A stretch of DNA of 64,000 bases from Granulicella sp. WH15 (GCF_009914315.1 NZ_CP042596.1:1488001-1552000), one strand, 5' to 3'; shown: positions 52,601 to 62,641, counted from the first letter of the stretch. Made by a program: numbers and translations. Notes: generated from the letters alone by a model not told the origin.

Positions 52601-53953
52601 TCAACGGTATGCTGCTGATTGAGAGCTTGATGAAATCCGATATGCGAGAATTTCGGATTTGGATGCATTTCCATTCATATTATTGGATTGAAGAAGGAGT
52701 TCGAAGTAGGGTAGGGAGCCATCTTCGTTCTTGATCTTGTTCAGGAATGGCAGAAGCCGAACATCATCGAAGATAAAATCCGCGGCTGACTCGGTTCCAG
52801 CCATGGACGTTCCCTCGAGGAGAAGAATTTGCCCGGAGCCTTCGAGATTGGGCTGTAATGCAATCAACCCGTACACCTTATGCAGAGGGTCTGCCTGATC
52901 GGAGTCGTACTGAGAAAGCTCATTTCGCTGCGGTGATCGGTTGAAGACCAGGAATGAGTGCTTTTGACGATCATGCCGAAAGACGAAATTCATCCGGTCT
53001 TCAAATAGCTCCACCCAGGGTGTCCCTTCCTGCGCTCCCAACATGATGACGGGTCCGCTCTTGAAATCATTGGGACGAACGTCCCGCGCATAACGGACTT
53101 GTATCCGATTCAAGGGGATCCCGGGGAGCATGTAGAGCTTGGTGACGATATTGAGGTCGACGATGGAGGTGTAACGTCGCGACGCCAATGTCCGCGCAAC
53201 CTCAATTGTTGTTCCACCTGGCAGACTAATGTGATCTCGGTAATCGTCGTTCAGGTACTCGGCTAATTTCACATTTTTCCCGGTGATGGTTTGCAGACTC
53301 GTCAAACCCGTGTCCGAAGCCACAATCATCGTGGGGTGGTCCAGTCCGAACAGGCTGCTCCAGAGAGGATGTTTCGTTGCAGTGACCGGCACTGCAATGG
53401 GACCTGTTCGCTGATGAAGGACCAGGTACATGATTGAAATGCACGCCATGGTCAGCGCCAGCGTGAGCGCTCGAACTATCCAGGGCGTTGAGATAGCGGG
53501 AGTTGCTGTGTCTGGCGAAACGACTGCAGCACTGACGTTCGTCAGTAGAGGAGGGAATGGAACGATCTCTTCTTCGACGAAAGGACCTGGGCGCGGCTCA
53601 AACACCGGAGTGTAGCCTCCCTTTGGGATCGACAGACGAATCGACTCGTGCGCGCCCTCCTCGCTAAAGTACTGCTCTAATCGCTGCCGGAGGCGGCTCG
53701 CATGCGAACGCACGATGCCATCGATGGAAGGATCATAGTTCGGAGCGCGGGCAAAGAGAGCTTCGCCGATGTTCAACTCGTTGATTTCGTCTGCGCGTCC
53801 CTGCAGGGTTAGTTCGCAGATGTATCTCAGGAAGCTGCAAAGCCGAGGCGACTTAATAAAAGAAGGCGATACAACGATTCGTTCCACGAGCTCCCAGCGC
53901 GGGTCGTCAACGCCGACAGAGTCTGTCTCGAGTTGGGCGGAGCTGTGGCTCAT
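52601..53953 (-). CDS. Membrane-tethered winged-helix (ToxR-like) regulator
   Basis: 450 residues from the ATG at 53953. Residues ~21-118 form an acidobacterial winged-helix/OmpR-type domain with the recurring pattern SPRLCSFLRYICEL...GRADEINELNIG, then FARAPNYDPSIDGIVRSHASRLRQRL and IPKGGYTPVF. One transmembrane helix follows (~159-179, WIVRALTLALTMACISIMYLV). The remaining ~270 residues lie on the far side of the membrane and include ASDTGLTSLQ, SLPGGTTIEVARTLA, VIMLGAQEGTPWVELFED and a QILLLEGTSMAGTESAADFI stretch. The layout suggests a one-component regulator whose exported domain senses a signal. It is divergent from an Oar-like receptor gene, a likely target. Confidence 0.7.
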   Translation of the reverse strand: MSHSSAQLETDSVGVDDPRWELVERIVVSPSFIKSPRLCSFLRYICELTLQGRADEINELNIGEALFARAPNYDPSIDGIVRSHASRLRQRLEQYFSEEGAHESIRLSIPKGGYTPVFEPRPGPFVEEEIVPFPPLLTNVSAAVVSPDTATPAISTPWIVRALTLALTMACISIMYLVLHQRTGPIAVPVTATKHPLWSSLFGLDHPTMIVASDTGLTSLQTITGKNVKLAEYLNDDYRDHISLPGGTTIEVARTLASRRYTSIVDLNIVTKLYMLPGIPLNRIQVRYARDVRPNDFKSGPVIMLGAQEGTPWVELFEDRMNFVFRHDRQKHSFLVFNRSPQRNELSQYDSDQADPLHKVYGLIALQPNLEGSGQILLLEGTSMAGTESAADFIFDDVRLLPFLNKIKNEDGSLPYFELLLQSNNMNGNASKSEILAYRISSSSQSAAYR

Positions 53954-54235
53954 ACGTGGCCGGAAATATTTCGGTATTCCCAGTACACACGTCCGATATG
54001 AATATCTCGTAAATGGCAATTAGCCGTGCTTTGCATCTCGGAGGCCTGTTAAATCGAGGATAAAAGTGAGCAAGACATCTTCTGTAAATGCGAGGTAAAT
54101 GCCAGAAAACAGATTAGATATTCCTCTTAACAATGATGTTGCGGCGAATTGACTGCGCGGGGAGAGAAACGTTGGCTAGAGTTCGGCCATCGAGTAAAGC
54201 TTTCCCAGTTAGCACCAGCAAGAGGAGACCGTCGC
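53954..54235. promoter_or_regulatory. Divergent control region, winged-helix regulator and receptor genes
   Basis: 282 bases, AT-richer than the flanks around 54040-54130. A TAGATATT motif at ~54114 may be a -10 box for the receptor gene, but no matching -35 or clear dyad was fixed. Confidence 0.3.
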
Positions 54236-57200
54236 ATGCCGATCAAAACTGTCCTTGGAACGAAAATCGAACTGTCCATCGCGTTCGTCCAGAAGTGCGC
54301 TTCAAATGCAACCGGCGCTCTGGTCATCATGCTCGTGTTCCTGCTGATGGGTGGAATGCCCGCGCGGGCACAGTTCGACACCGCGAGCGTGCTCGGAACA
54401 ATCAGTGATCCGGACGGAGCAGCGGTGCCATCCGCGTCCGTTGTTCTGCTCAGTGTGACAAGGGGCGTAACCGTCACACGGCAAACCGACGGAAGCGGTA
54501 ACTACGAATTTACGAATGTCCAGCCGGGAGAGTACTCGATTACGGTTACCGCGGCTGGTTTTGAAAAAACGGACACCGGCCGGTTTACTGTGAACGTGGG
54601 TGCCAGGCAGCGTGTTGGGCTTGCGCTTAAGATTGGCACGAACTCACAGACAGTCACCGTCTCTGGAGCTGCCACTCTTCTTGAAACCGATACCAGCGAT
54701 CGTGGTGAGACGGTGCAGAACCGTGAAGCGGTCAACTTGCCGCTAAACGGCCGCGCTTACGCCGATCTTTCAGCCCTTGTTCCGGGCGTGCGTAAATCGC
54801 TACTCGAAACGCTCTCGGTCCCGAGCCGCGATGCGTCCTATAACGTCAATGGCCAGAATTCAATGACCAACAACTTTCAGCTTGATGGTATCGACAACAA
54901 TGCGTACCAGAGCGCGAACCAAGGCTATTCGAATGAGGCGATCATTCCGTCGCCTGATGCCGTGCAGGAGTTCAAGGTTGAGACCGACAATTACAGCGCC
55001 GAGTATGGCCGGGCTGGCGGCGCAATCATCAACGCGACGATTCGCAGTGGAACGAACCAGTTCCATGGAGTCGCCTATGACTACCTCCGCAATACCGTGC
55101 TCAACGCTTATGGCCCGTTTATCGGCAACGGAGTAAAGCCAACGTTGGTACAGAACCAGTTCGGTGGTGCGATTGGCGGCCCCATTAAGCGGGACAAGCT
55201 CTTCTTCTTCGCGGACTATGAGGGGCTGCGGGTCGTCAATCGAGCGATCACGACTGCAGTGGTCCCGACTGCGGCCCAGGCGCAGGGGATCTTCACGGAT
55301 GCGAGCGGCAATCCCATTCCCTTGGTGAATCCAATCACCGGCGCGGCTTATACGAACGGAAAGATCCCGTCATCCGACCAAAGTCCGTTTGCGGCCAAGG
55401 TGCTGAGCATCCTTCAGTCGGACGCGGCTCCAAACGCAGTCGTCGCGGCGGGCGGCAACAATTTCGTCTCTACCCCTGCCAATACAACGAATGTGAACAA
55501 AGGTGATGGCCGCCTGGACGCGTACATCAGCCCGAGGTCGACCGCCTTCGCACGCTACAGCCAAGACTCGTGGGTCTACTTTCTGGCACCTAATATTCCG
55601 GGGCTCGCCGGAGGAAACAGCAATGGAACGCTCTATGCCTATACCCGGCAGATTGCGGGTGGTTATAACTTCACTCCCACGCCGAGTTCGATTCTGCAGC
55701 TCCGTCTTGGCCTTACCTGGACGACCAGCGGCAAAGCGCCGATCAACATTGGCGCAGACAATCTGCTCGCGGACTTCAACATCCCGAATATTCCGAGCGA
55801 TCCGAGCATCAATGGTGGTCTAAACAGTCAGGCTGTCACCGGGTACTCTCAGTTTGGGCGTCAGACGACAAACCCGCAGTTTACGAATCCCTACGTCGCA
55901 AACCCCAAGGTCAACTACAGTTTCCTCAAAGGTCGCAACAGCTTCAAGGTGGGAGGGGAGTACGGGTTCCTCAATATGGCCATATCGGACTTCCACCCGC
56001 AGTTCGGTGAAGATTTCTATGGCGGTCAGTTCAGCCGTGCGACTGCGACCCAGGCGACCGACGCCGCACACATCCAGGCATACAACCTGGCTGACTTTCT
56101 GGTCGGCGCTCGCAACAGCTATCAGCTGAATAATCTTGCGACGATTCAGTACGAACGCCGCTGGTATATGGGTTATGTGCAGGATGACTATAAATTCAGC
56201 GATAAGTTGACATTCAATCTTGGACTGCGCTACGAGTTGGTGACGCCGAACTGGGAGAAGAACAACCATCTGGCGAACTTCGATCCAACGACTAATACGC
56301 TGGTCCAGGCTTCCGGAGGATCGCTGTACAACCGATCTCTGATCAATCTGGATAAGAAGGATCTGGGACCGCGCTTCGGATTCGCTTATCAGGTAGACCC
56401 GAAGACGGTGATCCGGGGCGGCTATGGCATCGGGTACATGCACTACTTCCGCTTCGGAGGAGAGAGCACGCTTGGCTACAACGGACCTTACATCGTGGAT
56501 GCGACGATCAACCAGACTCCGCCGCACCAGGTGAGCGGCGCGACCCAGTCACTTTGCACTTCGCTCACCGAGAACCCCAGCACCTGCTTCCGTACGACGC
56601 AGTCGGGCTATCAGACGAACTTCGCCTCGGCGCAGAACTTCTCGACGCTGGCCGCGCAGACCCGCTATATCCCGCGTAACTTTGAGGCGGCTTACATCCA
56701 GGCATATCACCTCACGGTGCAGCGGCAGTTGATGAGCAACACCACTCTCGAGGTCTCCTACGTCGGCAGCCACGGGGTCCACGTTCCTGTTCTCACTGAC
56801 TTCAACCAGGGTGCAACGCAGCCTGTCAGCTGCAACACCGGCGTTGGATGCTTGACGCAGCAGCAACGGCGGCCGATCTCCACCTTTACGAACATCCTGA
56901 CTGCATTGCCCCAGGGATATCTGATCTACAATTCGCTGCAGACGAAGCTCGAGCGCCGTTACAGCAACGGACTCTATCTCATCAACTCATTCACCTGGTC
57001 ACGCGCCTTCAACAATGCTTCTGCCGATCTTGAGACGTATGGTGGTGACGGCGCGCTGGTCAACCGCTACAATCCGACAGGAGATCGTGGCCCATCCGGT
57101 TACGATCAGCCGTTGAACGACACCTTGTCCATCATTGCGGACCTGCCCTTCGGGAAGGGAAGAATGTTCGGTCAGAGTGCTCCAGCGTGGCAGCAGGCTG

Positions 57201-57700
57201 TGCTGGGAGGCTGGCAGCTCGCGGCGATCAATGTGGTCACGAGCGGTCTGCCGATCAACCTGACCTACACCCCCTCCGCTCAAAATGTGGTATCCAGCAC
57301 CAGCGAGGTCTATTCTGTCCGTCCGAACCTCGTCAGCACTGCGAAGGCGGTGTATGCGCCGAAGTCTCACTGGGTGAAGACGGGGAGCGCACTCAGCGGA
57401 ACTTTGCTCGCCAGTCAGGTCAGTGTTCCGACACCAAGCCAGTACTTTGGCAATGCGGGACGCAACGATCTGCGCGGGCCTGCATTTGGACAGCTTGATC
57501 TAGCATTGCACAAGTCCGTTCCGCTCTGGTCGGATTCGAGCAACATCGAGTTCCGCATTGAGGCCTTCAATGTCCTGAATGCAACCAACTTCCAGTATCC
57601 TGACAGCTCAGTCACCGATGGCGCTAACTTCGGTACCTACACCGCTTCGAGTGCCTATCCATCACGTCAGGTGCAGTTCGCTCTGCGACTCGCATTCTGA
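54236..57700 (+). CDS. Oar-like TonB-dependent outer-membrane receptor
   Basis: 1154 residues from ATG 54236, with AGGAGA eight bases upstream. The N-terminal region is long before the hydrophobic signal core (ALVIMLVFLLMGGMPARAQ, cleavage near residue 46). The carboxypeptidase-regulatory-like domain (~48-135: GTISDPDGAAVPSASVVLLS, GSGNYEFTNVQPGEYSITV) is followed by a plug (VNLPLNGRAYADLSALVPG, MTNNFQLDGIDNN, YGRAGGAIINATIRSGTNQFHG) and a barrel ending VQFALRLAF. It is next to a ToxR-like regulator gene and followed by a phosphodiesterase gene 89 bases downstream, which may be co-transcribed. Confidence 0.9.
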   Translation: MPIKTVLGTKIELSIAFVQKCASNATGALVIMLVFLLMGGMPARAQFDTASVLGTISDPDGAAVPSASVVLLSVTRGVTVTRQTDGSGNYEFTNVQPGEYSITVTAAGFEKTDTGRFTVNVGARQRVGLALKIGTNSQTVTVSGAATLLETDTSDRGETVQNREAVNLPLNGRAYADLSALVPGVRKSLLETLSVPSRDASYNVNGQNSMTNNFQLDGIDNNAYQSANQGYSNEAIIPSPDAVQEFKVETDNYSAEYGRAGGAIINATIRSGTNQFHGVAYDYLRNTVLNAYGPFIGNGVKPTLVQNQFGGAIGGPIKRDKLFFFADYEGLRVVNRAITTAVVPTAAQAQGIFTDASGNPIPLVNPITGAAYTNGKIPSSDQSPFAAKVLSILQSDAAPNAVVAAGGNNFVSTPANTTNVNKGDGRLDAYISPRSTAFARYSQDSWVYFLAPNIPGLAGGNSNGTLYAYTRQIAGGYNFTPTPSSILQLRLGLTWTTSGKAPINIGADNLLADFNIPNIPSDPSINGGLNSQAVTGYSQFGRQTTNPQFTNPYVANPKVNYSFLKGRNSFKVGGEYGFLNMAISDFHPQFGEDFYGGQFSRATATQATDAAHIQAYNLADFLVGARNSYQLNNLATIQYERRWYMGYVQDDYKFSDKLTFNLGLRYELVTPNWEKNNHLANFDPTTNTLVQASGGSLYNRSLINLDKKDLGPRFGFAYQVDPKTVIRGGYGIGYMHYFRFGGESTLGYNGPYIVDATINQTPPHQVSGATQSLCTSLTENPSTCFRTTQSGYQTNFASAQNFSTLAAQTRYIPRNFEAAYIQAYHLTVQRQLMSNTTLEVSYVGSHGVHVPVLTDFNQGATQPVSCNTGVGCLTQQQRRPISTFTNILTALPQGYLIYNSLQTKLERRYSNGLYLINSFTWSRAFNNASADLETYGGDGALVNRYNPTGDRGPSGYDQPLNDTLSIIADLPFGKGRMFGQSAPAWQQAVLGGWQLAAINVVTSGLPINLTYTPSAQNVVSSTSEVYSVRPNLVSTAKAVYAPKSHWVKTGSALSGTLLASQVSVPTPSQYFGNAGRNDLRGPAFGQLDLALHKSVPLWSDSSNIEFRIEAFNVLNATNFQYPDSSVTDGANFGTYTASSAYPSRQVQFALRLAF

Positions 57701-57789
57701 CGTGCGCTCTTCATCCTAGAGCCGGCAGCGAACCTGCCGGCTGTACCATCATGAAATCGGCCCATACGACGTAAGAAGGAATCAGAACC

Positions 57790-58722
57790 GTGATCAATCG
57801 CCGCATACTTCTCGCAATAGCACTCGTCCTTTCTCTTCCTAAGCCGTCCGTTGCTGAGGACGTCAAGCGAGGTTCTGTCAGTAGCCTTTTTGCCTTTTCA
57901 AATGAAGGCATTGCTGTGGTCGCTCATCGTGGCTGCCATGATCCCGCGCCAAAGCATGGTTTTGGCTACGCCCCTGAAAACTCTCTACTGGGGTTGGAGC
58001 GCTGTGTCGTCATGGGCGTGGACATGATGGAGACGGATGTCCACATGACCGCTGACGGCTACCTTGTCATGATCCATGACGAAAGTGTTGATCGAACCAC
58101 TGATGGCCATGGCATTATTTCGACGATGACGCTGGCCGAAGTTCGCAAGCTGCATCTGCGTCAAAATTTGGGTGGCTATGCGGAACCGCTGACCGACGAG
58201 CACGTACCCACCCTGGACGAGATGCTCAAGGCAGCCAAGGGGCGCATTACCCTCAATCTTGATGTAAAGGCCCCGATCTACGCCGAAGTTGTCGACGCGG
58301 TTCTGCGTGCAGGAGCCGCCGATCTCGTCACGGTCAAGACGCGAGCAGGTATCGCCAGCCCTGCACTGGCCGCCATCGCTCCGTTCAACAAGGTGCCATT
58401 TGTGCCGGTACTTAACGCAAAAGGCAGTGATATCGTGGCGGTGGCAGAGCGGCAAGCGGCCAATGCCAAACCTGTGGCCTTCGAGTTGCCGCACATGCAG
58501 TCGGAGGATGTACCGAAGATCGCTGCAGTGGGACGGCAGCACGGAATCAAGCTCTTCAACAACACATTAGGTGATGGTTCCTGCATCGGCATCGGCGGCG
58601 ACAATGACGCGCTGAAAGACCCGGACGCCGTATGGGGATGGCTGTATCGCAATGGAATTTCCATCTTCCAGACCGATCGTCCCGAAGCATTGCTCGAATT
58701 TCGAGCCGCGATGCACAAATAG
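57790..58722 (+). CDS. Exported glycerophosphodiester phosphodiesterase
   Basis: 310 residues starting with GTG at 57790, which is preceded by AAGGA. A signal peptide (cleavage near residue 22, PSVAED) leads to the GDPD TIM barrel: VAHRGCHDP (His46/Arg47), APENSLLGLE (Glu64), GVDMMETDVHMTADG (Glu82, Asp84 region), VMIHDESVDRTTDG (His96), then NLDVKAP. It cleaves glycerophosphodiesters to glycerol-3-phosphate plus an alcohol, here in the periplasm. It may be co-transcribed with the receptor upstream. A hairpin at 58734-58761 follows. Confidence 0.88.
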   Translation: MINRRILLAIALVLSLPKPSVAEDVKRGSVSSLFAFSNEGIAVVAHRGCHDPAPKHGFGYAPENSLLGLERCVVMGVDMMETDVHMTADGYLVMIHDESVDRTTDGHGIISTMTLAEVRKLHLRQNLGGYAEPLTDEHVPTLDEMLKAAKGRITLNLDVKAPIYAEVVDAVLRAGAADLVTVKTRAGIASPALAAIAPFNKVPFVPVLNAKGSDIVAVAERQAANAKPVAFELPHMQSEDVPKIAAVGRQHGIKLFNNTLGDGSCIGIGGDNDALKDPDAVWGWLYRNGISIFQTDRPEALLEFRAAMHK

Positions 58723-58733
58723 CTCTCTATGGG

Positions 58734-58761
58734 ACCCAGTCGGCACCCTGTTCGACTGGGT
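58734..58761 (+). terminator. Possible terminator of the phosphodiesterase gene
   Basis: ACCCAGTCG (58734-58742) pairs with CGACTGGGT (58753-58761) around ten bases. The following TCACGCTTGTTTCG is only mildly T-rich, so efficiency is uncertain. Confidence 0.5.
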
Positions 58762-58789
58762 TCACGCTTGTTTCGTTGCGGTGTCCACA

Positions 58790-58872
58790 CCAGAGAATTT
58801 CTATGAGTCTTGAAAGATCAATGGCAATGGCCCGCAGGAGGTTACACGATCTCGGTCGGAGGCTTCTCTTGC
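58790..58872 (+). pseudogene. Possible remnant of a GH3 C-terminal (Fn3-like) domain
   Basis: Two adjacent frames read PENFYES and then KDQWQWPAGGYTISVGG, which together resemble the end of GH3 beta-glucosidases (aromatic strand, then W..PG.Y.I.VG). A frameshift joins them and nothing else of the gene is present. Weak, pattern-based call. Confidence 0.25.
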
Positions 58873-58969
58873 TCGCTCTACAGACCAAAGCTGTGCTGCA
58901 GCATGATATTGAACTGGAGCCGCCGCCGCTTGCCGAAGCTTCTATCAAATCGCGGTGATCATTCTCGGG

Positions 58970-58998
58970 TTGGACGCCGGAGTGTTCACGGCGTCCAA
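58970..58998. terminator. Hairpin downstream of the GH38 gene
   Basis: TTGGACGCCG (58970-58979) pairs with CGGCGTCCAA (58989-58998) around nine bases, just past the GH38 stop on the minus strand. There is no U-tract, so it may be a weak terminator or a 3'-end stabiliser. Confidence 0.45.
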
Positions 58999-59006
58999 TC
59001 CGGCGG

Positions 59007-62000
59007 CTACTTCGTTGACGTTTTCGGCTCCAAGGTATGCTGGAGCGTGTCGAATAGGGGCTGTGCCGGAGCGACCGTGGGGCCGTTGTGCGCGACCGAA
59101 ACGGCGAGTATGCGCACCTTGCTGTTATTGGGAAGCGTCAGTTGTCGAACTCCGGGTGGCAGGTCCAACGTATATGCGAAGAGATAGGAATACGCATAGG
59201 GATCGTTGAGGCCCGCCGCTGTATGGTGGTGCGAGGCATACCAGGCGACGGAAGCCGGTTTGATGAAGCCCTCCCGCAGCCCAAGATAATCCTCGGGGAA
59301 GTGCGGCGAAGGCCGCTCCGCTTCACTCTGATCCAGGTTTGCGGGAGGCCAGACGGCATGATGGGCCGATATTGCCCAGCTCTCCGGCGTGCCCTTCCAG
59401 AGACGAGTGTCCCACTGGCCGATGAAGCCTCCCCAGTTCTCCACGTTGAGCGTGACGGCTTTGCCTCCGATGTGGAACTGGGCCTGCTGGTCGCCGTCGC
59501 CAGCGGCGAGGATGTAGACGCGGTTGAAGTCGCCAACCGGCAATGCAACGCTCTGGCCATTGGCGGCGACTGCATTGGGTGTGCCAGTGGCGGCGCGTGT
59601 GAGTTGGAACTCTACGCCGTCGTAAGAGAGTTGCTCTGGAAGCATCTCCGCCGGATAGGCGTCGCCCTTGCCGTCAAAGCCACCGCCCTTGGTTTCGCTA
59701 TCGTCGTTCGTCGCTGTGGCGAGGTCGTAGGGAAGCGGTACCGGCTTCGAGGCAATCGCGGAGACAGTGGCAGGCGGTGTGGTCAGGCGCAACGCAAAGG
59801 TTTTCGGCTGATAGCCGCCGAAAGAGGTGACTAACTCACCGCCGGTGACCGTCGCTTCACCGAGCGGCTGCTCCTGGGCGTTGATCTCGCGTGCGGAGTT
59901 GATGCCCGCAGCAAAGCGGACATGGACGCCGGGTGCAGATTTGCCGTCCAACTCGACCATGCGCAGCACGAGTTCATCGCTGTCCTCCGCCTTCTTGAGA
60001 GCGAGGACGCGAATACGAGAGTTGTCGAGGTGCAGGAGCGAGAACTGCTTACCGAGGGAGCCTGGATGGCTGGCGGTGTAGAAGGCCCGCACCGGGTCGT
60101 TCAGCCGGTATGCCTGCCAGTCTGTCTGTGCTTCGCGCCAGCCGTTTGCGTGTCCGGCAAGACCGAAGGTGAACTCGTGATGCCCCCAGTCTTGATTGGC
60201 CTGATCAGTGTATGAGGCGCCCTTGGCGCTAATGCCGGGCGAGCGCAGCAGGGTAAGGCGAATGGTGTTGTCGTTCCGCTTGTCTGAGCCATTCTTATCG
60301 TCAGTCAGAAGGGTGACCCCATAGCTGCCGCTCTTATCCGTCAGATCGATCCAGCGATGCGAAAGAACCTCGAACTGCCGCTCCATCGCGTTGGGGCGTT
60401 GGAGCGTGCCGACGTCCTCGTTATAGGTTGCATTGGGGTTAGAGGCTGTGAGAGGGAAAGATGCCTTCAGGTTCTCTTCTTTGCCACGCCAGTCGATGAC
60501 ATTTGCGAACTCGACACGATTGCCGGAATCACCCGCCGCCAGGCTGATCGTCTGCGCATACCTGGAACCCTCGCTCTCGCGGACGACCTCGATCGAGACG
60601 CGAACAGGGCCGTTCTCTTTCACGCGGATCTTGGCAGGTCCACTCACATAAGCGCGCGGCGCGGCCTGCTCCTGGTCGAAGTCCATGTTCCACGCGGGCC
60701 ATTGCTGCGGGGTGTCGTGGGACAGCGCGAGACGGATAGGAGCCGCGAGCAGCTCCTTCTTCAGGCTTTTATCAAAGATGCTTGCGACGTCGCCATCGGA
60801 GTTAAGCTGCACACGGTATCGCGAGTTCTCAAGCGAAGAACTCGTTACCTTCAATTCGTCGCTCGTTCTTGAGGCAGCGCCGGGCACAAGATGGTATACC
60901 GCATAGCCAACAGAGGGCAGCTTGGCGACGAAGAGCACCTTGCCGTCCGCGGTCTGCGCTGGTATCTGCTCCCCAGTGGAAGATACGACGTGCATCGTTC
61001 CGGAGCTTTGCATGGAAGAGGGAAGAGCGACTTCCACTACGTCCTCGCGGGCGATGTTCAACGCGTTGAAGAGCACAAGCGGCGTACCGGGACCGCTCGT
61101 GTCGAGCGCCGAACTGACCGACTCCGTGGCACTGGTAAAGACGCCCGCAAACTGGTTCGCGGTGAGAACGTCATCATTCCAGGCGAACTCGTAGGAGCGC
61201 GGTGTGGCAGTCCCCGCGGCTGTGTCGTGGAAGTGGCCGCCAAGGGCAAGGGTCCAGGCATCGTTCAGGCGTTTTTGCGGGTAGGGCTGAGCGCCCATCC
61301 ATGCAGCGGCCAGTGAGGCCTTCTCCGCGGCATCGGCAAGCAGCTCGTTCTTCGCCACCCAGCGTTTATGGTAGGCCTGCGAGGTGAGCGAACCGGCCGA
61401 GTGATTGATCAGCTCCAGATCGCCCTGGTACGTTGGCATACGCTCTGTCTCATCGGGCTTGATGTCGTTGAACATCTGATCGGCGGCCGATACGACAACG
61501 TGGACAGGGCCCATGCCAACACGAACGGGCGGCATGGGTGGCGCCTTCACGAAGTCCGGAAGCGCCGGCAGGCTGATCTGCTCCTTCTGAACGATAGCCT
61601 CCAGAAGCTTGATGGAGGTCTCCTCGGCGGCGCCTCCGATATCGCCAGTGCCCACGTACTCGTAGTCGGCGAACAGCCCGGTTACTTTGCCGTTCAGACC
61701 GATACGCTCAGGCCAATTCGGCTCCTTCTGGTTTCTTATCCGCTGGAGAGAGCGCTTTTGCCTTGAGGTGAGCGCATCTAGCTCGGTCTGCGAAATAGTG
61801 GGGAAGGTAATCGGGGCGTCGTTACGGGTCAGGTCCGTGTTGACGTTGTGGTTGTAATCGCTGGGGTTAAGCGCAGACACCAGACGGCTGCCATCCGGAC
61901 CAACCCAGACGCCAACATTGAAGGGAATGCCCTCGGGCGTCTGTTCCGGCGAGTTCGCTCCGCCGATGCGGGGCGCAGGCTGCCATTGGGAGTTCAGCTT

Positions 62001-62585
62001 CTGGGTCGAAAAGCCCTTTACGCCTGCGTGTGCCAATATGGCTGGAAGCGAGGCGGGGAAGCCGAAGCAGTCAGGCAGCATGTACTCGTTGCTGGCTTTG
62101 CCGAACTCATGCCGATAGTAGGTATTGCCGTAGAGCACCTGGCGAAAGATACCCTCCGCCGTGGGCAGGTTGACATCGCCCTCTTCGACCGACGAACCTG
62201 CCGGGAACCACTGGCCTTTGGCGACGTATCCTTTGAGGCGGGCATAGTCGTCCGGGTAGTACTCCTTCATGAGCCGGTAGCGATTGGAGCCGGTCCAGTT
62301 GAAGACGTAGTGCGGATACTTATCCATGTAGTCGAAGTTGACGCGCATGGTCTTCAAGAGATATTCGCTGATGACCTGCGGAAACTCCCAGCGCCACTGC
62401 GTGTCGAGGTGAGCGTAGGGAACGACATACAGCGTAGGCGTCTTGGTGATGTCGGGCGCTTGCATCGTCTGAGCCCGGGTTGCGGTTGCGGCAAGCGCCA
62501 GCGAAAGAGGGACATAAAAACACGCGCGATGGCCGCTGCGTCGTAATACTCTTGCCGAGAAGCTATGTGGCCGCCTCTTCCTCAT
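59007..62585 (-). CDS. Exported GH38 alpha-mannosidase
   Basis: 1192 residues with a long basic N-terminus before a signal core (cleavage near residue 38, ATATRAQ). The GH38 catalytic barrel shows YAHLDTQWRW (zinc ligands His59 and Asp61) and the nucleophile segment LPDCFGF (Asp172). LADYEYVGTGDIGG-like and GGHFHDTAAGTATPRSYEFAWND segments follow (His/Asp zinc-site half, near residue 455), then the long beta-rich C-terminal domains of the family. At the C-terminus a second beta-sandwich (~950-1190) is present. It removes alpha-mannosyl residues from glycans in the periplasm. The upstream gap carries LacI-type dyads, and a LacI regulator gene precedes it on the same strand. AAGGAG lies just ahead of the ATG. 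Confidence 0.9.
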   Translation of the reverse strand: MRKRRPHSFSARVLRRSGHRACFYVPLSLALAATATRAQTMQAPDITKTPTLYVVPYAHLDTQWRWEFPQVISEYLLKTMRVNFDYMDKYPHYVFNWTGSNRYRLMKEYYPDDYARLKGYVAKGQWFPAGSSVEEGDVNLPTAEGIFRQVLYGNTYYRHEFGKASNEYMLPDCFGFPASLPAILAHAGVKGFSTQKLNSQWQPAPRIGGANSPEQTPEGIPFNVGVWVGPDGSRLVSALNPSDYNHNVNTDLTRNDAPITFPTISQTELDALTSRQKRSLQRIRNQKEPNWPERIGLNGKVTGLFADYEYVGTGDIGGAAEETSIKLLEAIVQKEQISLPALPDFVKAPPMPPVRVGMGPVHVVVSAADQMFNDIKPDETERMPTYQGDLELINHSAGSLTSQAYHKRWVAKNELLADAAEKASLAAAWMGAQPYPQKRLNDAWTLALGGHFHDTAAGTATPRSYEFAWNDDVLTANQFAGVFTSATESVSSALDTSGPGTPLVLFNALNIAREDVVEVALPSSMQSSGTMHVVSSTGEQIPAQTADGKVLFVAKLPSVGYAVYHLVPGAASRTSDELKVTSSSLENSRYRVQLNSDGDVASIFDKSLKKELLAAPIRLALSHDTPQQWPAWNMDFDQEQAAPRAYVSGPAKIRVKENGPVRVSIEVVRESEGSRYAQTISLAAGDSGNRVEFANVIDWRGKEENLKASFPLTASNPNATYNEDVGTLQRPNAMERQFEVLSHRWIDLTDKSGSYGVTLLTDDKNGSDKRNDNTIRLTLLRSPGISAKGASYTDQANQDWGHHEFTFGLAGHANGWREAQTDWQAYRLNDPVRAFYTASHPGSLGKQFSLLHLDNSRIRVLALKKAEDSDELVLRMVELDGKSAPGVHVRFAAGINSAREINAQEQPLGEATVTGGELVTSFGGYQPKTFALRLTTPPATVSAIASKPVPLPYDLATATNDDSETKGGGFDGKGDAYPAEMLPEQLSYDGVEFQLTRAATGTPNAVAANGQSVALPVGDFNRVYILAAGDGDQQAQFHIGGKAVTLNVENWGGFIGQWDTRLWKGTPESWAISAHHAVWPPANLDQSEAERPSPHFPEDYLGLREGFIKPASVAWYASHHHTAAGLNDPYAYSYLFAYTLDLPPGVRQLTLPNNSKVRILAVSVAHNGPTVAPAQPLFDTLQHTLEPKTSTK

Positions 62586-62641
62586 CTTTTCGTCTCCTTC
62601 GAGCGACGTTGTATCGTTTTTTCAGGCTGTTTGAGCCTTAG

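Noticed and set aside
53954..54235. TTGAC-N3-GGT-N3-ACC operator in the remaining two receptor promoters (also 37932-38102)
   Set aside because: Looked for the dyad seen at 13530, 42451 and 46509; it is not present ahead of the receptor genes at 54236 and 37931.
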